A stretch of DNA of 35,967 nt from CALVNN01 sp964393975 (GCA_964393975.1 CAYMVO010000011.1:1-35967), one strand, 5' to 3'. Shown: positions 6,697-15,436, counted from the first letter of the stretch. Numbers and translations are program-made. The notes: a model not told the origin generated them from the sequence alone.

Positions 6697-6840
6697 TATT
6701 ATCGGAAGTTAGAGGGAAGCAACGCAACGCGTTATTTTCAAATGACTGATGTTTATTCAAACTGTGATGCCGTTATTTATAACGGATTTGCGTTAGCAAA
6801 ATTGATTTACGGACATTGTAAGTAAATCAACATCACATAG
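6697..6840 (+). repeat. Hairpin-cloverleaf repeat, copy 5 (arm family V1)
   Basis: Left hairpin 6697-6763. Perfect cloverleaf at 6764-6836: closing stem GTGATG/CATCAC, arm 1 at 6770-6785 (CCGTTA/TAACGG, loop TTTA), A, arm 2 at 6787-6800 (TTTGC/GCAAA, loop GTTA), A, arm 3 at 6802-6830 (9 bp). Confidence 0.92.
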
Positions 6841-6844
6841 TTTA

Positions 6845-6988
6845 TATTATCGGAAGTTAGAGGGAAGCAACGCAACGCGTTATTTTCAAATGACTGATGT
6901 TTATTCAAACAGTGATGCCGTTATTTATAACGGATTTGCGTTAGCAAAATTGATTTACGAACATTGTAAGTAAATCAACATCACATAG
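6845..6988 (+). repeat. Hairpin-cloverleaf repeat, copy 6 (tandem duplicate of copy 5)
   Basis: Almost identical to copy 5 with a period of 148 nt; only two substitutions were noticed. Cloverleaf 6912-6984. This looks like a recent tandem duplication. Confidence 0.92.
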
Positions 6989-7049
6989 TTTATAATATGT
7001 TAATTCTCAAAGTAAATTCCAAAGTAAATCCAATCAACTATAATTTAGA

Positions 7050-7640
7050 TTATTTTTTTACATCCTCACCCGCTAGAGGTTTGTTTACTTGCCTTTCCCT
7101 TGCTATCGCTAACGTATCATTTGATATATCATCGGTTATCGTCGAACCCGCACCAATAACCACATTATCACCTATACAAAGTGGTGCAACAAAATTGACG
7201 TTACTACCTATAAAAACATTATTACCTATTGTTGTGGTGTGTTTTTGTTTTCCATCATAATTGCAGAACACTACCCCGCAACCAAGGTTACAACCTTCTC
7301 CAATTTTCGCATCGCCTATATATGCAAGATGACTTGCTTTCGTGCCTTTACCCAAGCGAGATTTTTTGATTTCAACAAAATTTCCTATTTTGCAATTATC
7401 TTCTATGATAGTATCTGGTCTCAACCTTGCAAATGGTCCAATGTAACAATTATCGCCTATAAAACTAGCTTCAATTATATTGTTAGGGTACAAAACCGAA
7501 GGACCTATCTCACTATCACCTAAAATTATATTTCCGCTATAGATCACTGCACCTTTACGCACAAGTACGCCTTTTTCTATATAGACTCCATTTTTATTGT
7601 AACCTTTGATTGTATCTTTTTTAAAAATAACTTTTTTCAT
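7050..7640 (-). CDS. Stand-alone GlmU C-terminal domain: glucosamine-1-phosphate N-acetyltransferase
   Basis: This 196-residue left-handed beta-helix protein equals the C-terminal half of GlmU, which acetylates glucosamine-1-phosphate from acetyl-CoA in UDP-GlcNAc synthesis for peptidoglycan. The acetyltransferase site is intact: GPFARLRP, GNFVEIKKS, KASHLAYIGDA, the CoA/substrate segment NYDGKQKH, IGSNVNFVAP and the closing IARERQVNKP. The N-terminal uridylyltransferase half is missing here but lies next door as a separate divergent gene. The ATG at 7640 has no clear ribosome site, so it may be leaderless or weakly translated. It could act alone as an acetyltransferase with another uridylyltransferase elsewhere. 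Confidence 0.88.
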   Translation of the reverse strand: MKKVIFKKDTIKGYNKNGVYIEKGVLVRKGAVIYSGNIILGDSEIGPSVLYPNNIIEASFIGDNCYIGPFARLRPDTIIEDNCKIGNFVEIKKSRLGKGTKASHLAYIGDAKIGEGCNLGCGVVFCNYDGKQKHTTTIGNNVFIGSNVNFVAPLCIGDNVVIGAGSTITDDISNDTLAIARERQVNKPLAGEDVKK

Positions 7641-7662
7641 ATACTAAATATATTAATAGTGA

Positions 7663-7691
7663 TTGACAATAATGCTATGTATTGATAAAAT
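7663..7691 (+). promoter_or_regulatory. Promoter of the GlmU N-terminal-like gene
   Basis: A consensus TTGACA at 7663-7668, 17-bp spacer and TAAAAT at 7686-7691. It lies inside the longest open frame (from an ATG at 7663) and therefore shows that translation starts at the later ATG, 7723. Confidence 0.75.
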
Positions 7692-7722
7692 ACTAGTATA
7701 TTCCGCTAAAAGAAGGTGTTTT

Positions 7723-8559
7723 ATGATATCTACAATGATTGATAACGAGCTAGAAAAAGAAGTCAGTTATGAACATTTTATAAAAGATGATAACGCGACT
7801 GAGGTTTTAATGATTGTACTAAGTAGTGAAAATAACACACTTGCACATAATCGCGTAATAAATAAGCAATTACTTTTTGGAAAAAGTATTTTAGACTGGG
7901 TACTGGCTAGCGCGGGTGATTATCGTACAAAAGTCATTAGTTATCATCAAAACGACAATGTATTATCACTCATACGACCACATTTAGGTAACGAACAAAC
8001 GACCATAGTCATGTACGATGATACGCCACTTTTAAGACACGCCAGTCTTGAAAATTTAGTTAGTGATTTCGTTTTCAGAGGGCAAAAAGTACGTAAATTG
8101 CCAAGAGGGTATATATTTGACACTGAGTATATAATGTCAAACGATAAAATTTATATCTCCGACAGCGACAATGATTTTGATGAGGATTTTTTATGTGTAA
8201 ACAATGCAAATTCATTCACTATTGCTAGTATGAAATTGAAAAGTCGCATACTCAGTTATCACATATCTAATGGGGTAATATTTCTAGAGCCAAACTCAGT
8301 TTATATAGATGCCGATGTAGAGATCAGTAGTGGTGTTGTTATATATCCTAATAATAATCTTATGGGGGCATGTTTTATTGCCGACGGTGTAACACTTCTA
8401 CCAAACAACACACTTTTAGACTGCTTGATAGATAAAAACTGCACTCTTTTAGGTTGTAATTTAGAAAAAATTAAAGTACAACAAAACAGTGAGTTAAAAT
8501 TTTTAACAAAATCAAATAGTATTACACCTTTATCTTCATCACCTATTTCAAACACTTAA
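7723..8559 (+). CDS. Degenerate GlmU N-terminal (UDP-GlcNAc pyrophosphorylase-like) half
   Basis: The 278-residue protein aligns in order with the N-terminal half of GlmU: NRVINKQLLFGKSILDWVL for 'PKVLHxVxGKPML', TTIVMYDDTPLL for the 'VLxGDTPLL' strand, GYIFDTEYI for 'TGIYCFD', and NGVIFLEPNSVYIDADVEI with GVVIYPNNNLMG for the link into the beta-helix. The nucleotide-binding LAAGxGTRM loop is replaced by LSSENNTLAHN, the metal-binding GD is DD, and the middle is shortened by roughly 50 residues. It is therefore likely inactive as a pyrophosphorylase and may be a regulatory or structural partner of the divergent acetyltransferase half. The start is set by AGAAGGTG and the promoter at 7663-7691. 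Confidence 0.78.
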   Translation: MISTMIDNELEKEVSYEHFIKDDNATEVLMIVLSSENNTLAHNRVINKQLLFGKSILDWVLASAGDYRTKVISYHQNDNVLSLIRPHLGNEQTTIVMYDDTPLLRHASLENLVSDFVFRGQKVRKLPRGYIFDTEYIMSNDKIYISDSDNDFDEDFLCVNNANSFTIASMKLKSRILSYHISNGVIFLEPNSVYIDADVEISSGVVIYPNNNLMGACFIADGVTLLPNNTLLDCLIDKNCTLLGCNLEKIKVQQNSELKFLTKSNSITPLSSSPISNT

Positions 8560-8591
8560 AACGCTCAAATAGTGGTAGAATCTTATAAATT

Positions 8592-8627
8592 AAGGGACAA
8601 AGCAAATTACAGCAATGTTCCTTTTTT
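8592..8627 (+). terminator. Terminator of the GlmU N-half gene
   Basis: AAGGGACA pairs with TGTTCCTT (one G-U) and is followed by a T run. Confidence 0.7.
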
Positions 8628-8672
8628 GATTAAAAAATTTTTAAAAATTGCACCCTGCTTTACACTATATAA

Positions 8673-8811
8673 TCTATGTGACGTAAAATTTTAAGCAAGT
8701 TAAAATTTTTATTGCTATCGCAATTACACAATAAATTGTGTACGTCACTGATTGAAATCAGCGGAAACCTTGCAAAATACTTTGTGCTTTGCTCTCTTTC
8801 CTTGATTATAA
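8673..8811 (-). repeat. Hairpin-cloverleaf repeat, copy 7 (alternate left module, arm family V3)
   Basis: Cloverleaf 8678-8748: closing stem GTGACGT/ACGTCAC (7 bp), arm 1 ACACAA/TTGTGT (loop TTTA), arm 2 ATTGC/GCAAT (loop GATA), arm 3 AAAATTTTAA/TTAAAATTTT, with single A linkers. Read on the minus strand it follows copy 8 in tandem. Confidence 0.9.
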
Positions 8812-8957
8812 TCTATGTGATGTTGATTTACTTACAATGTTCGTAAATCAATTTTGCTAACGCAAATCCGTTATAAATAACGGCATCACTGTTTGAATAA
8901 ACATCAGTCATTTGAAAATAACGCGTTGCGTTGCTTCCCTCTGACTTCCGATAATAT
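8812..8957 (-). repeat. Hairpin-cloverleaf repeat, copy 8 (arm family V1)
   Basis: Cloverleaf 8817-8889 with the same arms as copies 5 and 6; left hairpin module 8890-8957. It forms a tandem dimer with copy 7. Confidence 0.92.
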
Positions 8958-8980
8958 AAACTCAAACTATAAAATAGGTA

Positions 8981-9009
8981 TTGACTTTTATGTTTTTTTA
9001 TAGTATTTT
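8981..9009 (+). promoter_or_regulatory. Promoter of the giant surface protein gene
   Basis: TTGACT (8981-8986), 17-bp spacer, TATTTT (9004-9009), followed by GGAGG at 9037-9041 before the ATG at 9046. Confidence 0.55.
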
Positions 9010-9045
9010 TACAATAGAGATTTTACATATAGTTTTGGAGGTTAT

Positions 9046-12000
9046 ATGCAAAAACAAAGAACACTAAATAAATTATTTTTAGCGACTATCGCTACATTGA
9101 TTGTAACTTTTTCATTTTTAAGTTTAGGCGTAGATTTTAATTATGAAAAAAATACTAAAATTTATGCTGAAAGCGCTACTGAAACTACAGCTAAATATGG
9201 TGAATACCTTTCTAATTTAACACCGATCACACAAACAATTGGTTACGGCTCACTAAAGTTAGATAAAAATATAGACAACAAAAGTATTTCTCTTATTGTA
9301 GGTGGCGAAAGAAAGTATTTCGAAAAAGGACTTGTCGCACATGCGACTTCGACACTTGTTTACGACCTTGGGATAAATCATCCGTACGACTATTTTTATA
9401 CTTATATAGGCGTTGACGCCTCACAGGCAGGCAAAGGTAATGTCAAGTTTTCAGTTTATACATCAAACGATAATGAGAATTGGACAACCGCACTCGAACC
9501 AACAGCAAAAACAAGTAGTGATGAAGCAATCATACTTAACATATCAATAAAAAACATAAGATACTTAAAATTTTATTTTGATTCTAATGGGGTAAACCAT
9601 AATGACCACTCGGGATTAGGCGATTGCAAACTTTTCACAGACGGATACACTTTTGATAAAGATGAAGATTTAATTAAACCTGTTGAATATTATAATAATT
9701 TGTTTGCTAGTAAAACAACACAAGAAATATTAAATAATTACGAGTTGGAGCTTATGCAACGCAAATTTATTGACACAATAGGTTATGGGACTCTTAAAAA
9801 TAGTTTTTTGCTTGGCGAATATGAGCAGGAACGCCGACAAATGTTAAATTGGTTACTCAACGACAGCACCGCTTTAAAAGACTTCGTAACAGGAGGAACG
9901 CCAAACGGTGGTAGTTACATAAACGCATTGAAAATTTTAACAAAACTATACAGACTATATAGCACAGATTTAAACGACACTACGGAATTATTCGCTCCGG
10001 AAGAGGGTTCGACAAGAAACCGTGGGGATGTCTATCGCACAATGATGATTGCTATCGCGCTAACTAACGCAAGAGATGTTTATGGTTGGGTAAACTCTGG
10101 TGATATACTTGATCCATATGCTAGATATGAAGCATATAAGTACACATATCTTGCTCAAGATTATCATTTGAGATATGATATTTTTGAAAATCTTTGTGTT
10201 GAAGAAATGAGATATCTTATGAGTTCTCGTATTAATAGTGAAGAAATATATTGGCTAAATGCGTATGCGACAATAAAGTATCTCGCAAAAAACTCTACAA
10301 TTCAGTATCCAAGTGTTTACTCGCCACATTCACATATTAAATATGGTAGAGATTGGAATTACGCATCAAAAGGATATTATGAGGAAGAAAATTTTGAACA
10401 ATACAATCAAAAATATATGCTCGAACAATTTGGCGTGTCTTTAACAACAACTCCTCGTTTATGGATGGCAATGGATGGTAGCCAAATTTGTTGGGGTATA
10501 TCATATCTTGGCACAAACTTTGCCTCAGCATTTGGTGTCCCATCACACTATGTACGACAACCCGACCACGCAGCATTCCTTGTATACAACAAAGACGCAA
10601 ACGGGCGAACTATTTGGACCATTGATAATGATATTTTCGGCTGGACAAAAACATGGATGAATGAAGACACTGTCGGGCACGGCAACAATCGTATGATGTG
10701 CGATTGGGGAACGACTGGTAGTGAGCAAGTTACTCATTATAATAGTACGTATATCCTTTTATCTGCGACAGCACTTGATAATCAATCAAATTATGAAAAG
10801 GCAGAACTTGCCTTAAGTCTTAAAAACATTACTCCCGTGACAGAACAAGAAGATTTATTTAGATATACTCTATCTATTATGCCGTATCATTTAGATGCTT
10901 GGTTAGAACTCGTTAAATTGTATATCAATACCGATAAAAGCGATGATGAATTAGCAAATCTTGCAGAAGAAATCGCACAAAATATGTATTGTTTTCCACT
11001 TCCTATGCACGAATTAATAGCGTTAATTAAAAATGAACTAAACGCTCGTAACACCGACTCATCTTTAACCCAACTTGCAAAAGTTAGGAATACAGATAAT
11101 ATTGCATTGCAAAAAGCAACAAATGTAAATAATGATGAAACCGCTAAAAATTTAATTGCGCAAACCGCACCTTGCATCCAAGAAGCAAAATATCTTCTTG
11201 GTTTGATAGAAGAGGAAAAACTAGCAACATTTTCATTTGATGGCGAAAATAAAAACAAACTAGTATTTAATTCAAATTATACTAATGTTAGATATAAATA
11301 TAGTATCGACGGCGGAACGACATGGAGCGAATCACTTGTCACATCGGTAGATAATATCACGCACGAATTAACAACAAACGAAATAGATAATATTTCAAGC
11401 GCTAATGACATTTATATATGGCTCGAAGGATGGGGGACAACAATTGACTTAGCAAAAGCATTTAAAATTGATATTTTAGATGGAGTAGAAGTTAGCACTT
11501 TGGAGCAAAACGACAATGAAAATAGATTTTTTGGAACCTTTACAAATATTGAATATTCTCTTGATATGACAATTTGGCAAGATCTAAGTGAGGATAGTGT
11601 ATTTTCTGGCAACCAATCTATATATGTTCGACATAAGAAATACAACACAACGCTACAAGGACCTGCAACCACATTTGAGTTTATCGACAATTATAATTCG
11701 GTAAGGAATTATATTCCAATTTCTTCTATACAATTGTTTGATTATTCTAGCGAAGAGACCTCTCGCAGTAATGATAGTGCAAAACATGCCATTGACGGCA
11801 AGCTATCCACTCGTTGGCACACAAGTTGGAGTGGTGGTGACAATGATAGATATATTACAGTAAAACTTGATAGCAGTAGATATATCAGTGGGTTCGATTA
11901 CACCCCCGTAGGCGGTAATGGCACAATGCTTGCTTGCAATATATATATTAGCCAAGATGGTGAAAATTGGACTTTAGCAACGAGCGTAAGTGGGTGGGGC

Positions 12001-14289
12001 AACAACACCATAAAGAAATCTCTAACTTTTACACCTGTTTATGGACAATACATCAAGGTCGTTGGGACGAATACTATAAAAGGATTTTGCTCAGCGAGGT
12101 TGTTGGAATTTTTTGAAGATACAACATTAATAAACAAACAAATAATTGGAATGAATATAGTCACCCTGCCAAATCAAGATGTCTATATAATAAATCAAAA
12201 AATAAACTATAATGGAATGAAAGCACAATTAATATTTGAAGATAATACTTTCGCCGTTATCCCAAATGAGTTATTGATGCTAAATGAAATCACATTTACC
12301 GAAATTGGAATAAAAGAAATAGAGATTAAATACAATGAAACAATTAAGACAAGTTTTACTGTCAAAGTCATTGATGTCAGTGATAGTGTCGCTTTAGTTG
12401 GAGAAAATTATTTTTCATCTCTTGAAGATGCTATTGAAAGCATTGACACCGTTGGGACAATCAAACTTTTAAAAAATGTTATAGTTTCTTCTGGGTATAC
12501 TATCTCAAAAACAATTACAATAGATGGCAATAATCACCGTCTAGAGAGAAGTAATGAGTGGTTGTCTGCAATATTTACAGTATCGCAAAGTGGTAGTTTG
12601 ACATTAAATAATATCACAATTGACGGTGGCGCAGTTTGGGATGGCGATATTAATCATATTTTAGGTCGCGGGATTACAAATAGTGGAATAATCGCTAATG
12701 GTCAATTAATTAAAATGAGTGACAATGCTGTGCTCACCTTAAATAATTGTATGCTTATAAATAATTATAACAATTACTCCACCAATGCACAAGGCACTGG
12801 AGGGGCAATCTTTTTGGGAAATAAAGCTTGCGCTACTTTGTCTAATACAACCATTCAAAATTGTTATTCATATTTATTTGGTTCGGCAATTTATACTCGT
12901 GATAATTCAAAGCTAACAATAAACAGTGGAAGTTTCTTGAGTAACAGTGGAAATTCAGGAAGAAATACAACTGTGATATGTGTTGATAATTCTTCAACAT
13001 GTGTTGTAAATGGTGGTGAATTTTGCAACAATCTTGCATATACCAAAGGAGGTGTTTTTTGGATAGCGAATGGCTCACTTGATATAAATGGCGGGACATT
13101 TAAAAATAATTATGCGACAATAGGTGCGGGTATTTATTTAAATGGTAACGCTAAAGTAAATATTGCTAATTTTGAAGAAATCGGAGACATCTACATCCCT
13201 AGTGGTAAAAATATATATATTTTTGGCGCATTATCAAACAAAACATTAAATATCACAATGGCAAACAATGCAGACGATACAATAGTTGCTATTTGTGAAG
13301 ATGAAAATTTGATATATAAAGTACTAAAATCAATAAATGTAACTAATAAACTCTTATATGTAGATGAGATTAATATCAAAATAAGTAATACAAACACTGC
13401 AAAGGTGTCAATACAAAATAATGACAAAGAAACATTGTTTACAAGTCTAGAACAAGCCATATTTTGTTCAGAACAATATGACACAATAACACTTAAAGAA
13501 GATGTCACTTTAAATCAAGAAATTTGTATTGAGCATCCACTTACGATTGATTTTTCAAGCTTCTCTGTATCTGGCGTGGAAAACATCAAGGTTATTGATA
13601 CTTATTGCTCAAAAAAAGATAACAATTTATTGAAGATACAAGAACATATCTACAATCTAAATATCACCTACTCTTGGAGTGATGATAACACCACCTGCAC
13701 AGCCAAAGGAGTATGCGAGTGTGGTGATGAATACACCGAGACAGTAAGCACAGCAGAGCAGATTACTTTAGGCACTCATACAGGTGAACAAACAGTAACT
13801 AGAGTCTGCACCTTTGAATATGATTATTTTACAAATCAAGAAAAAATCATTTCTCAAATAACTAAAGAACATATCTATAATCTAAATATCACCTACTCTT
13901 GGAGCGATGATAACACCACTTGCACAGCCAAAGGAGTATGCGAGTGTGGTGATGAATACACCGAGACAGTAAGCACAACAAAGATCATAACAACAGAAGC
14001 AAGTTATGATAATCAAGAAATTTCCACTTTTAAAGCAAAGTTTGAATTTAATAAATTTATAGATCAAGAGAAACCAAATATTGTCACAGGGGATTGTTTA
14101 ATCAAACCTCACACTGAAGATGATAGTACTAATGATACAACCGAGGATGATAAAAATGAAAACACTAATATAAGAGCTGAAAATAATTTAATTATAATAT
14201 TATTAATCAGTGTAGGCATAATCATTTTAATCACACTATCACTTTTAATTATATTTAAAATTAAAAAGAACAAAAAAATTAAGAAGTAA
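9046..14289 (+). CDS. Giant membrane-anchored surface protein: NPCBM, transglutaminase-like, F5/8C, Ig-like and beta-helix domains
   Basis: 1747 residues. Order: signal peptide (1 to about 41); NPCBM-type carbohydrate-binding domain (about 58-200, 'GYGSLKLDKNID', 'FEKGLVAHA'); a helical region; a transglutaminase/peptidase-like core with candidate triad C482 (SQICWGISYL), H508 (PDHAAFLVY) and D527 or D529 (WTIDND) and the typical 'AFGVPSHYV' strand between; F5/8-type discoidin domain (about 892-1025); an Ig-like domain (about 1034-1110); a right-handed beta-helix with many T-I-x-G-G/N turns (about 1120-1480); two near-identical Cys-bearing modules 75 residues apart (CTAKGVCECGDEY); an acidic linker; one membrane helix (about 1716-1738) and a Lys-rich tail. 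No LPXTG. It is likely exported and glycan-binding with a thiol catalytic domain; the substrate is unknown. Monocistronic, with its own promoter and terminator. Confidence 0.85.
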   Translation: MQKQRTLNKLFLATIATLIVTFSFLSLGVDFNYEKNTKIYAESATETTAKYGEYLSNLTPITQTIGYGSLKLDKNIDNKSISLIVGGERKYFEKGLVAHATSTLVYDLGINHPYDYFYTYIGVDASQAGKGNVKFSVYTSNDNENWTTALEPTAKTSSDEAIILNISIKNIRYLKFYFDSNGVNHNDHSGLGDCKLFTDGYTFDKDEDLIKPVEYYNNLFASKTTQEILNNYELELMQRKFIDTIGYGTLKNSFLLGEYEQERRQMLNWLLNDSTALKDFVTGGTPNGGSYINALKILTKLYRLYSTDLNDTTELFAPEEGSTRNRGDVYRTMMIAIALTNARDVYGWVNSGDILDPYARYEAYKYTYLAQDYHLRYDIFENLCVEEMRYLMSSRINSEEIYWLNAYATIKYLAKNSTIQYPSVYSPHSHIKYGRDWNYASKGYYEEENFEQYNQKYMLEQFGVSLTTTPRLWMAMDGSQICWGISYLGTNFASAFGVPSHYVRQPDHAAFLVYNKDANGRTIWTIDNDIFGWTKTWMNEDTVGHGNNRMMCDWGTTGSEQVTHYNSTYILLSATALDNQSNYEKAELALSLKNITPVTEQEDLFRYTLSIMPYHLDAWLELVKLYINTDKSDDELANLAEEIAQNMYCFPLPMHELIALIKNELNARNTDSSLTQLAKVRNTDNIALQKATNVNNDETAKNLIAQTAPCIQEAKYLLGLIEEEKLATFSFDGENKNKLVFNSNYTNVRYKYSIDGGTTWSESLVTSVDNITHELTTNEIDNISSANDIYIWLEGWGTTIDLAKAFKIDILDGVEVSTLEQNDNENRFFGTFTNIEYSLDMTIWQDLSEDSVFSGNQSIYVRHKKYNTTLQGPATTFEFIDNYNSVRNYIPISSIQLFDYSSEETSRSNDSAKHAIDGKLSTRWHTSWSGGDNDRYITVKLDSSRYISGFDYTPVGGNGTMLACNIYISQDGENWTLATSVSGWGNNTIKKSLTFTPVYGQYIKVVGTNTIKGFCSARLLEFFEDTTLINKQIIGMNIVTLPNQDVYIINQKINYNGMKAQLIFEDNTFAVIPNELLMLNEITFTEIGIKEIEIKYNETIKTSFTVKVIDVSDSVALVGENYFSSLEDAIESIDTVGTIKLLKNVIVSSGYTISKTITIDGNNHRLERSNEWLSAIFTVSQSGSLTLNNITIDGGAVWDGDINHILGRGITNSGIIANGQLIKMSDNAVLTLNNCMLINNYNNYSTNAQGTGGAIFLGNKACATLSNTTIQNCYSYLFGSAIYTRDNSKLTINSGSFLSNSGNSGRNTTVICVDNSSTCVVNGGEFCNNLAYTKGGVFWIANGSLDINGGTFKNNYATIGAGIYLNGNAKVNIANFEEIGDIYIPSGKNIYIFGALSNKTLNITMANNADDTIVAICEDENLIYKVLKSINVTNKLLYVDEINIKISNTNTAKVSIQNNDKETLFTSLEQAIFCSEQYDTITLKEDVTLNQEICIEHPLTIDFSSFSVSGVENIKVIDTYCSKKDNNLLKIQEHIYNLNITYSWSDDNTTCTAKGVCECGDEYTETVSTAEQITLGTHTGEQTVTRVCTFEYDYFTNQEKIISQITKEHIYNLNITYSWSDDNTTCTAKGVCECGDEYTETVSTTKIITTEASYDNQEISTFKAKFEFNKFIDQEKPNIVTGDCLIKPHTEDDSTNDTTEDDKNENTNIRAENNLIIILLISVGIIILITLSLLIIFKIKKNKKIKK
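13641..13752 (+). repeat. Intragenic direct repeat, unit 1
   Basis: About 112 nt encoding the EHIYNLNITYSWSDD / CTAKGVCECGDEY module; it recurs 225 nt later with very few, mostly silent, changes. Confidence 0.9.
13866..13977 (+). repeat. Intragenic direct repeat, unit 2
   Basis: Second copy of the module at 13641-13752. The near-identity at DNA level indicates recent duplication or gene conversion. Confidence 0.9.
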
Positions 14290-14339
14290 ACTTTGAATGT
14301 TAGCAAATTAAACCAGACGCTAAAAAGTATTTAACTGTA

Positions 14340-14375
14340 AAAATATGGTCGGAATAACTATTCTGACCATATTTT
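14340..14375 (+). terminator. Terminator of the giant surface protein gene
   Basis: AAAATATGGTC pairs with GACCATATTTT, with additional GAAT/ATTC pairing inside, then ATTG. Confidence 0.8.
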
Positions 14376-14410
14376 ATTGTAAAAAAGTTTATACAAGTAT
14401 AGATATTATT

Positions 14411-14546
14411 TAGTTTGCGTAAATTTAAAATTTATGCAAATTTAACAATTTGCTCTAAAATTATCATTTTAGCGACACAGTTTGAATAAACATCAGTCAT
14501 TTGAAAATAACGCGTTGCGTTGCTTTCCTCTGACTTCCGATAATAT
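14411..14546 (-). repeat. Hairpin-cloverleaf repeat, copy 9 (arm family V2, decayed)
   Basis: Cloverleaf about 14414-14478. Arms 1 (CTAAAAT/ATTTTAG) and 2 (GCAAATT/AATTTGC) are intact, arm 3 is shortened to TAAATTT/AAATTTA, and one side of the closing stem is mutated (TTTGCG against CGACAC). Left hairpin 14479-14546. Confidence 0.8.
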
Positions 14547-14548
14547 AA

Positions 14549-14694
14549 ACTATGTGATGTTGATTTACTTACAATGTTCGTAAATCAATTTTGCTAACGC
14601 AAATCCGTTATAAATAACGGCATCACAGTTTGAATAAACATCAGTCATTTGAAAATAACGCTTTGCGTTGCTTCCCTCTGACTTCCAATAATAT
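14549..14694 (-). repeat. Hairpin-cloverleaf repeat, copy 10 (arm family V1)
   Basis: Cloverleaf 14554-14626 with arms as in copy 5; left hairpin 14627-14694, where AACGC/GCGTT is kept around an AAA loop. On the minus strand it precedes copy 9 in tandem. Confidence 0.9.
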
Positions 14695-14715
14695 AGATTA
14701 ACCTCAGATTAACCT

Positions 14716-15369
14716 CTATTTAGCCTCATTGTTTTTTTCAATTATTAGTTTATCATATTCATTTGCTTTAAATAACAATGTGTTATACTCTGCTTTTGTA
14801 ATCATAACTTTACCATACAAATCACCATCTGTTGGTTGTTTTTTCTTAATGACAGACAACACTATTATCCCCACAACCGATAACACAATCAAGGAAATCA
14901 TTATCTTTGTCATTGCTTCGCTTAGTCCTACTTCGAATATGCTAAGAACGGCTAAAATTATACACGCTAGAATAATTACATATATAATAATTTGCAAAGC
15001 AAGTAGATTTTTACCAAAATTTAAAACATTATTAACGACAACATTAAACAACACTGACACCAAAGCAAGCGTAAATACCATTCTGCCAAATAAAACAGCA
15101 TTAATTTCAAAATAAGTATTAATAAGTATTCCAAGAATGCTAAGTCCGATCAAACTAATTGACACTATGCTCAAAGCCTTATTTTTTGCATAGAGGTTTA
15201 TTGCGTTTATCGTAAAATATCCGCCCACAGCAAGACATGCAAAGGTTATAAGCATTTTAGAAACAACACCTTCGAACACAGAAACGCCAAATATTCCAGT
15301 AATCAATATGCACGCACTAACACAAAAACACACAATTGTAGTTATTGATATAATTTTTTTAAGATTCAT
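14716..15369 (-). CDS. Hypothetical six-helix membrane protein
   Basis: The 217-residue product has six hydrophobic helices (beginning ISITTIVCFCVSACILITG, then FACLAVGGYFTINAI, VSISLIGLSILGILI, MVFTLALVSVLFNVV, IIIYVIILACIILAV, IMISLIVLSVVGIIVL) and a soluble C-terminal tail (about 40 residues, Lys/Glu-rich, ITKAEYNTLLFKANEYDKL). No family is recognised. I place the start at 15369 because GGAGGGG lies 4 nt upstream; the in-frame ATG at 15405 lacks a ribosome site. It lies between two giant surface-protein genes but has its own terminator-bounded unit. Confidence 0.78.
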   Translation of the reverse strand: MNLKKIISITTIVCFCVSACILITGIFGVSVFEGVVSKMLITFACLAVGGYFTINAINLYAKNKALSIVSISLIGLSILGILINTYFEINAVLFGRMVFTLALVSVLFNVVVNNVLNFGKNLLALQIIIYVIILACIILAVLSIFEVGLSEAMTKIMISLIVLSVVGIIVLSVIKKKQPTDGDLYGKVMITKAEYNTLLFKANEYDKLIIEKNNEAK

Positions 15370-15436
15370 AAAACCCCTCCAAATATTTTTACATAATTCT
15401 AACATACTTTATATAAAATAGCCACTATTTAAACAC

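Noticed and set aside
1624..6988. The repeat cluster as a CRISPR array.
   Set aside because: Units are about 145 nt, structured, scattered and in both orientations, with no short regular repeat-spacer pattern and no cas genes.
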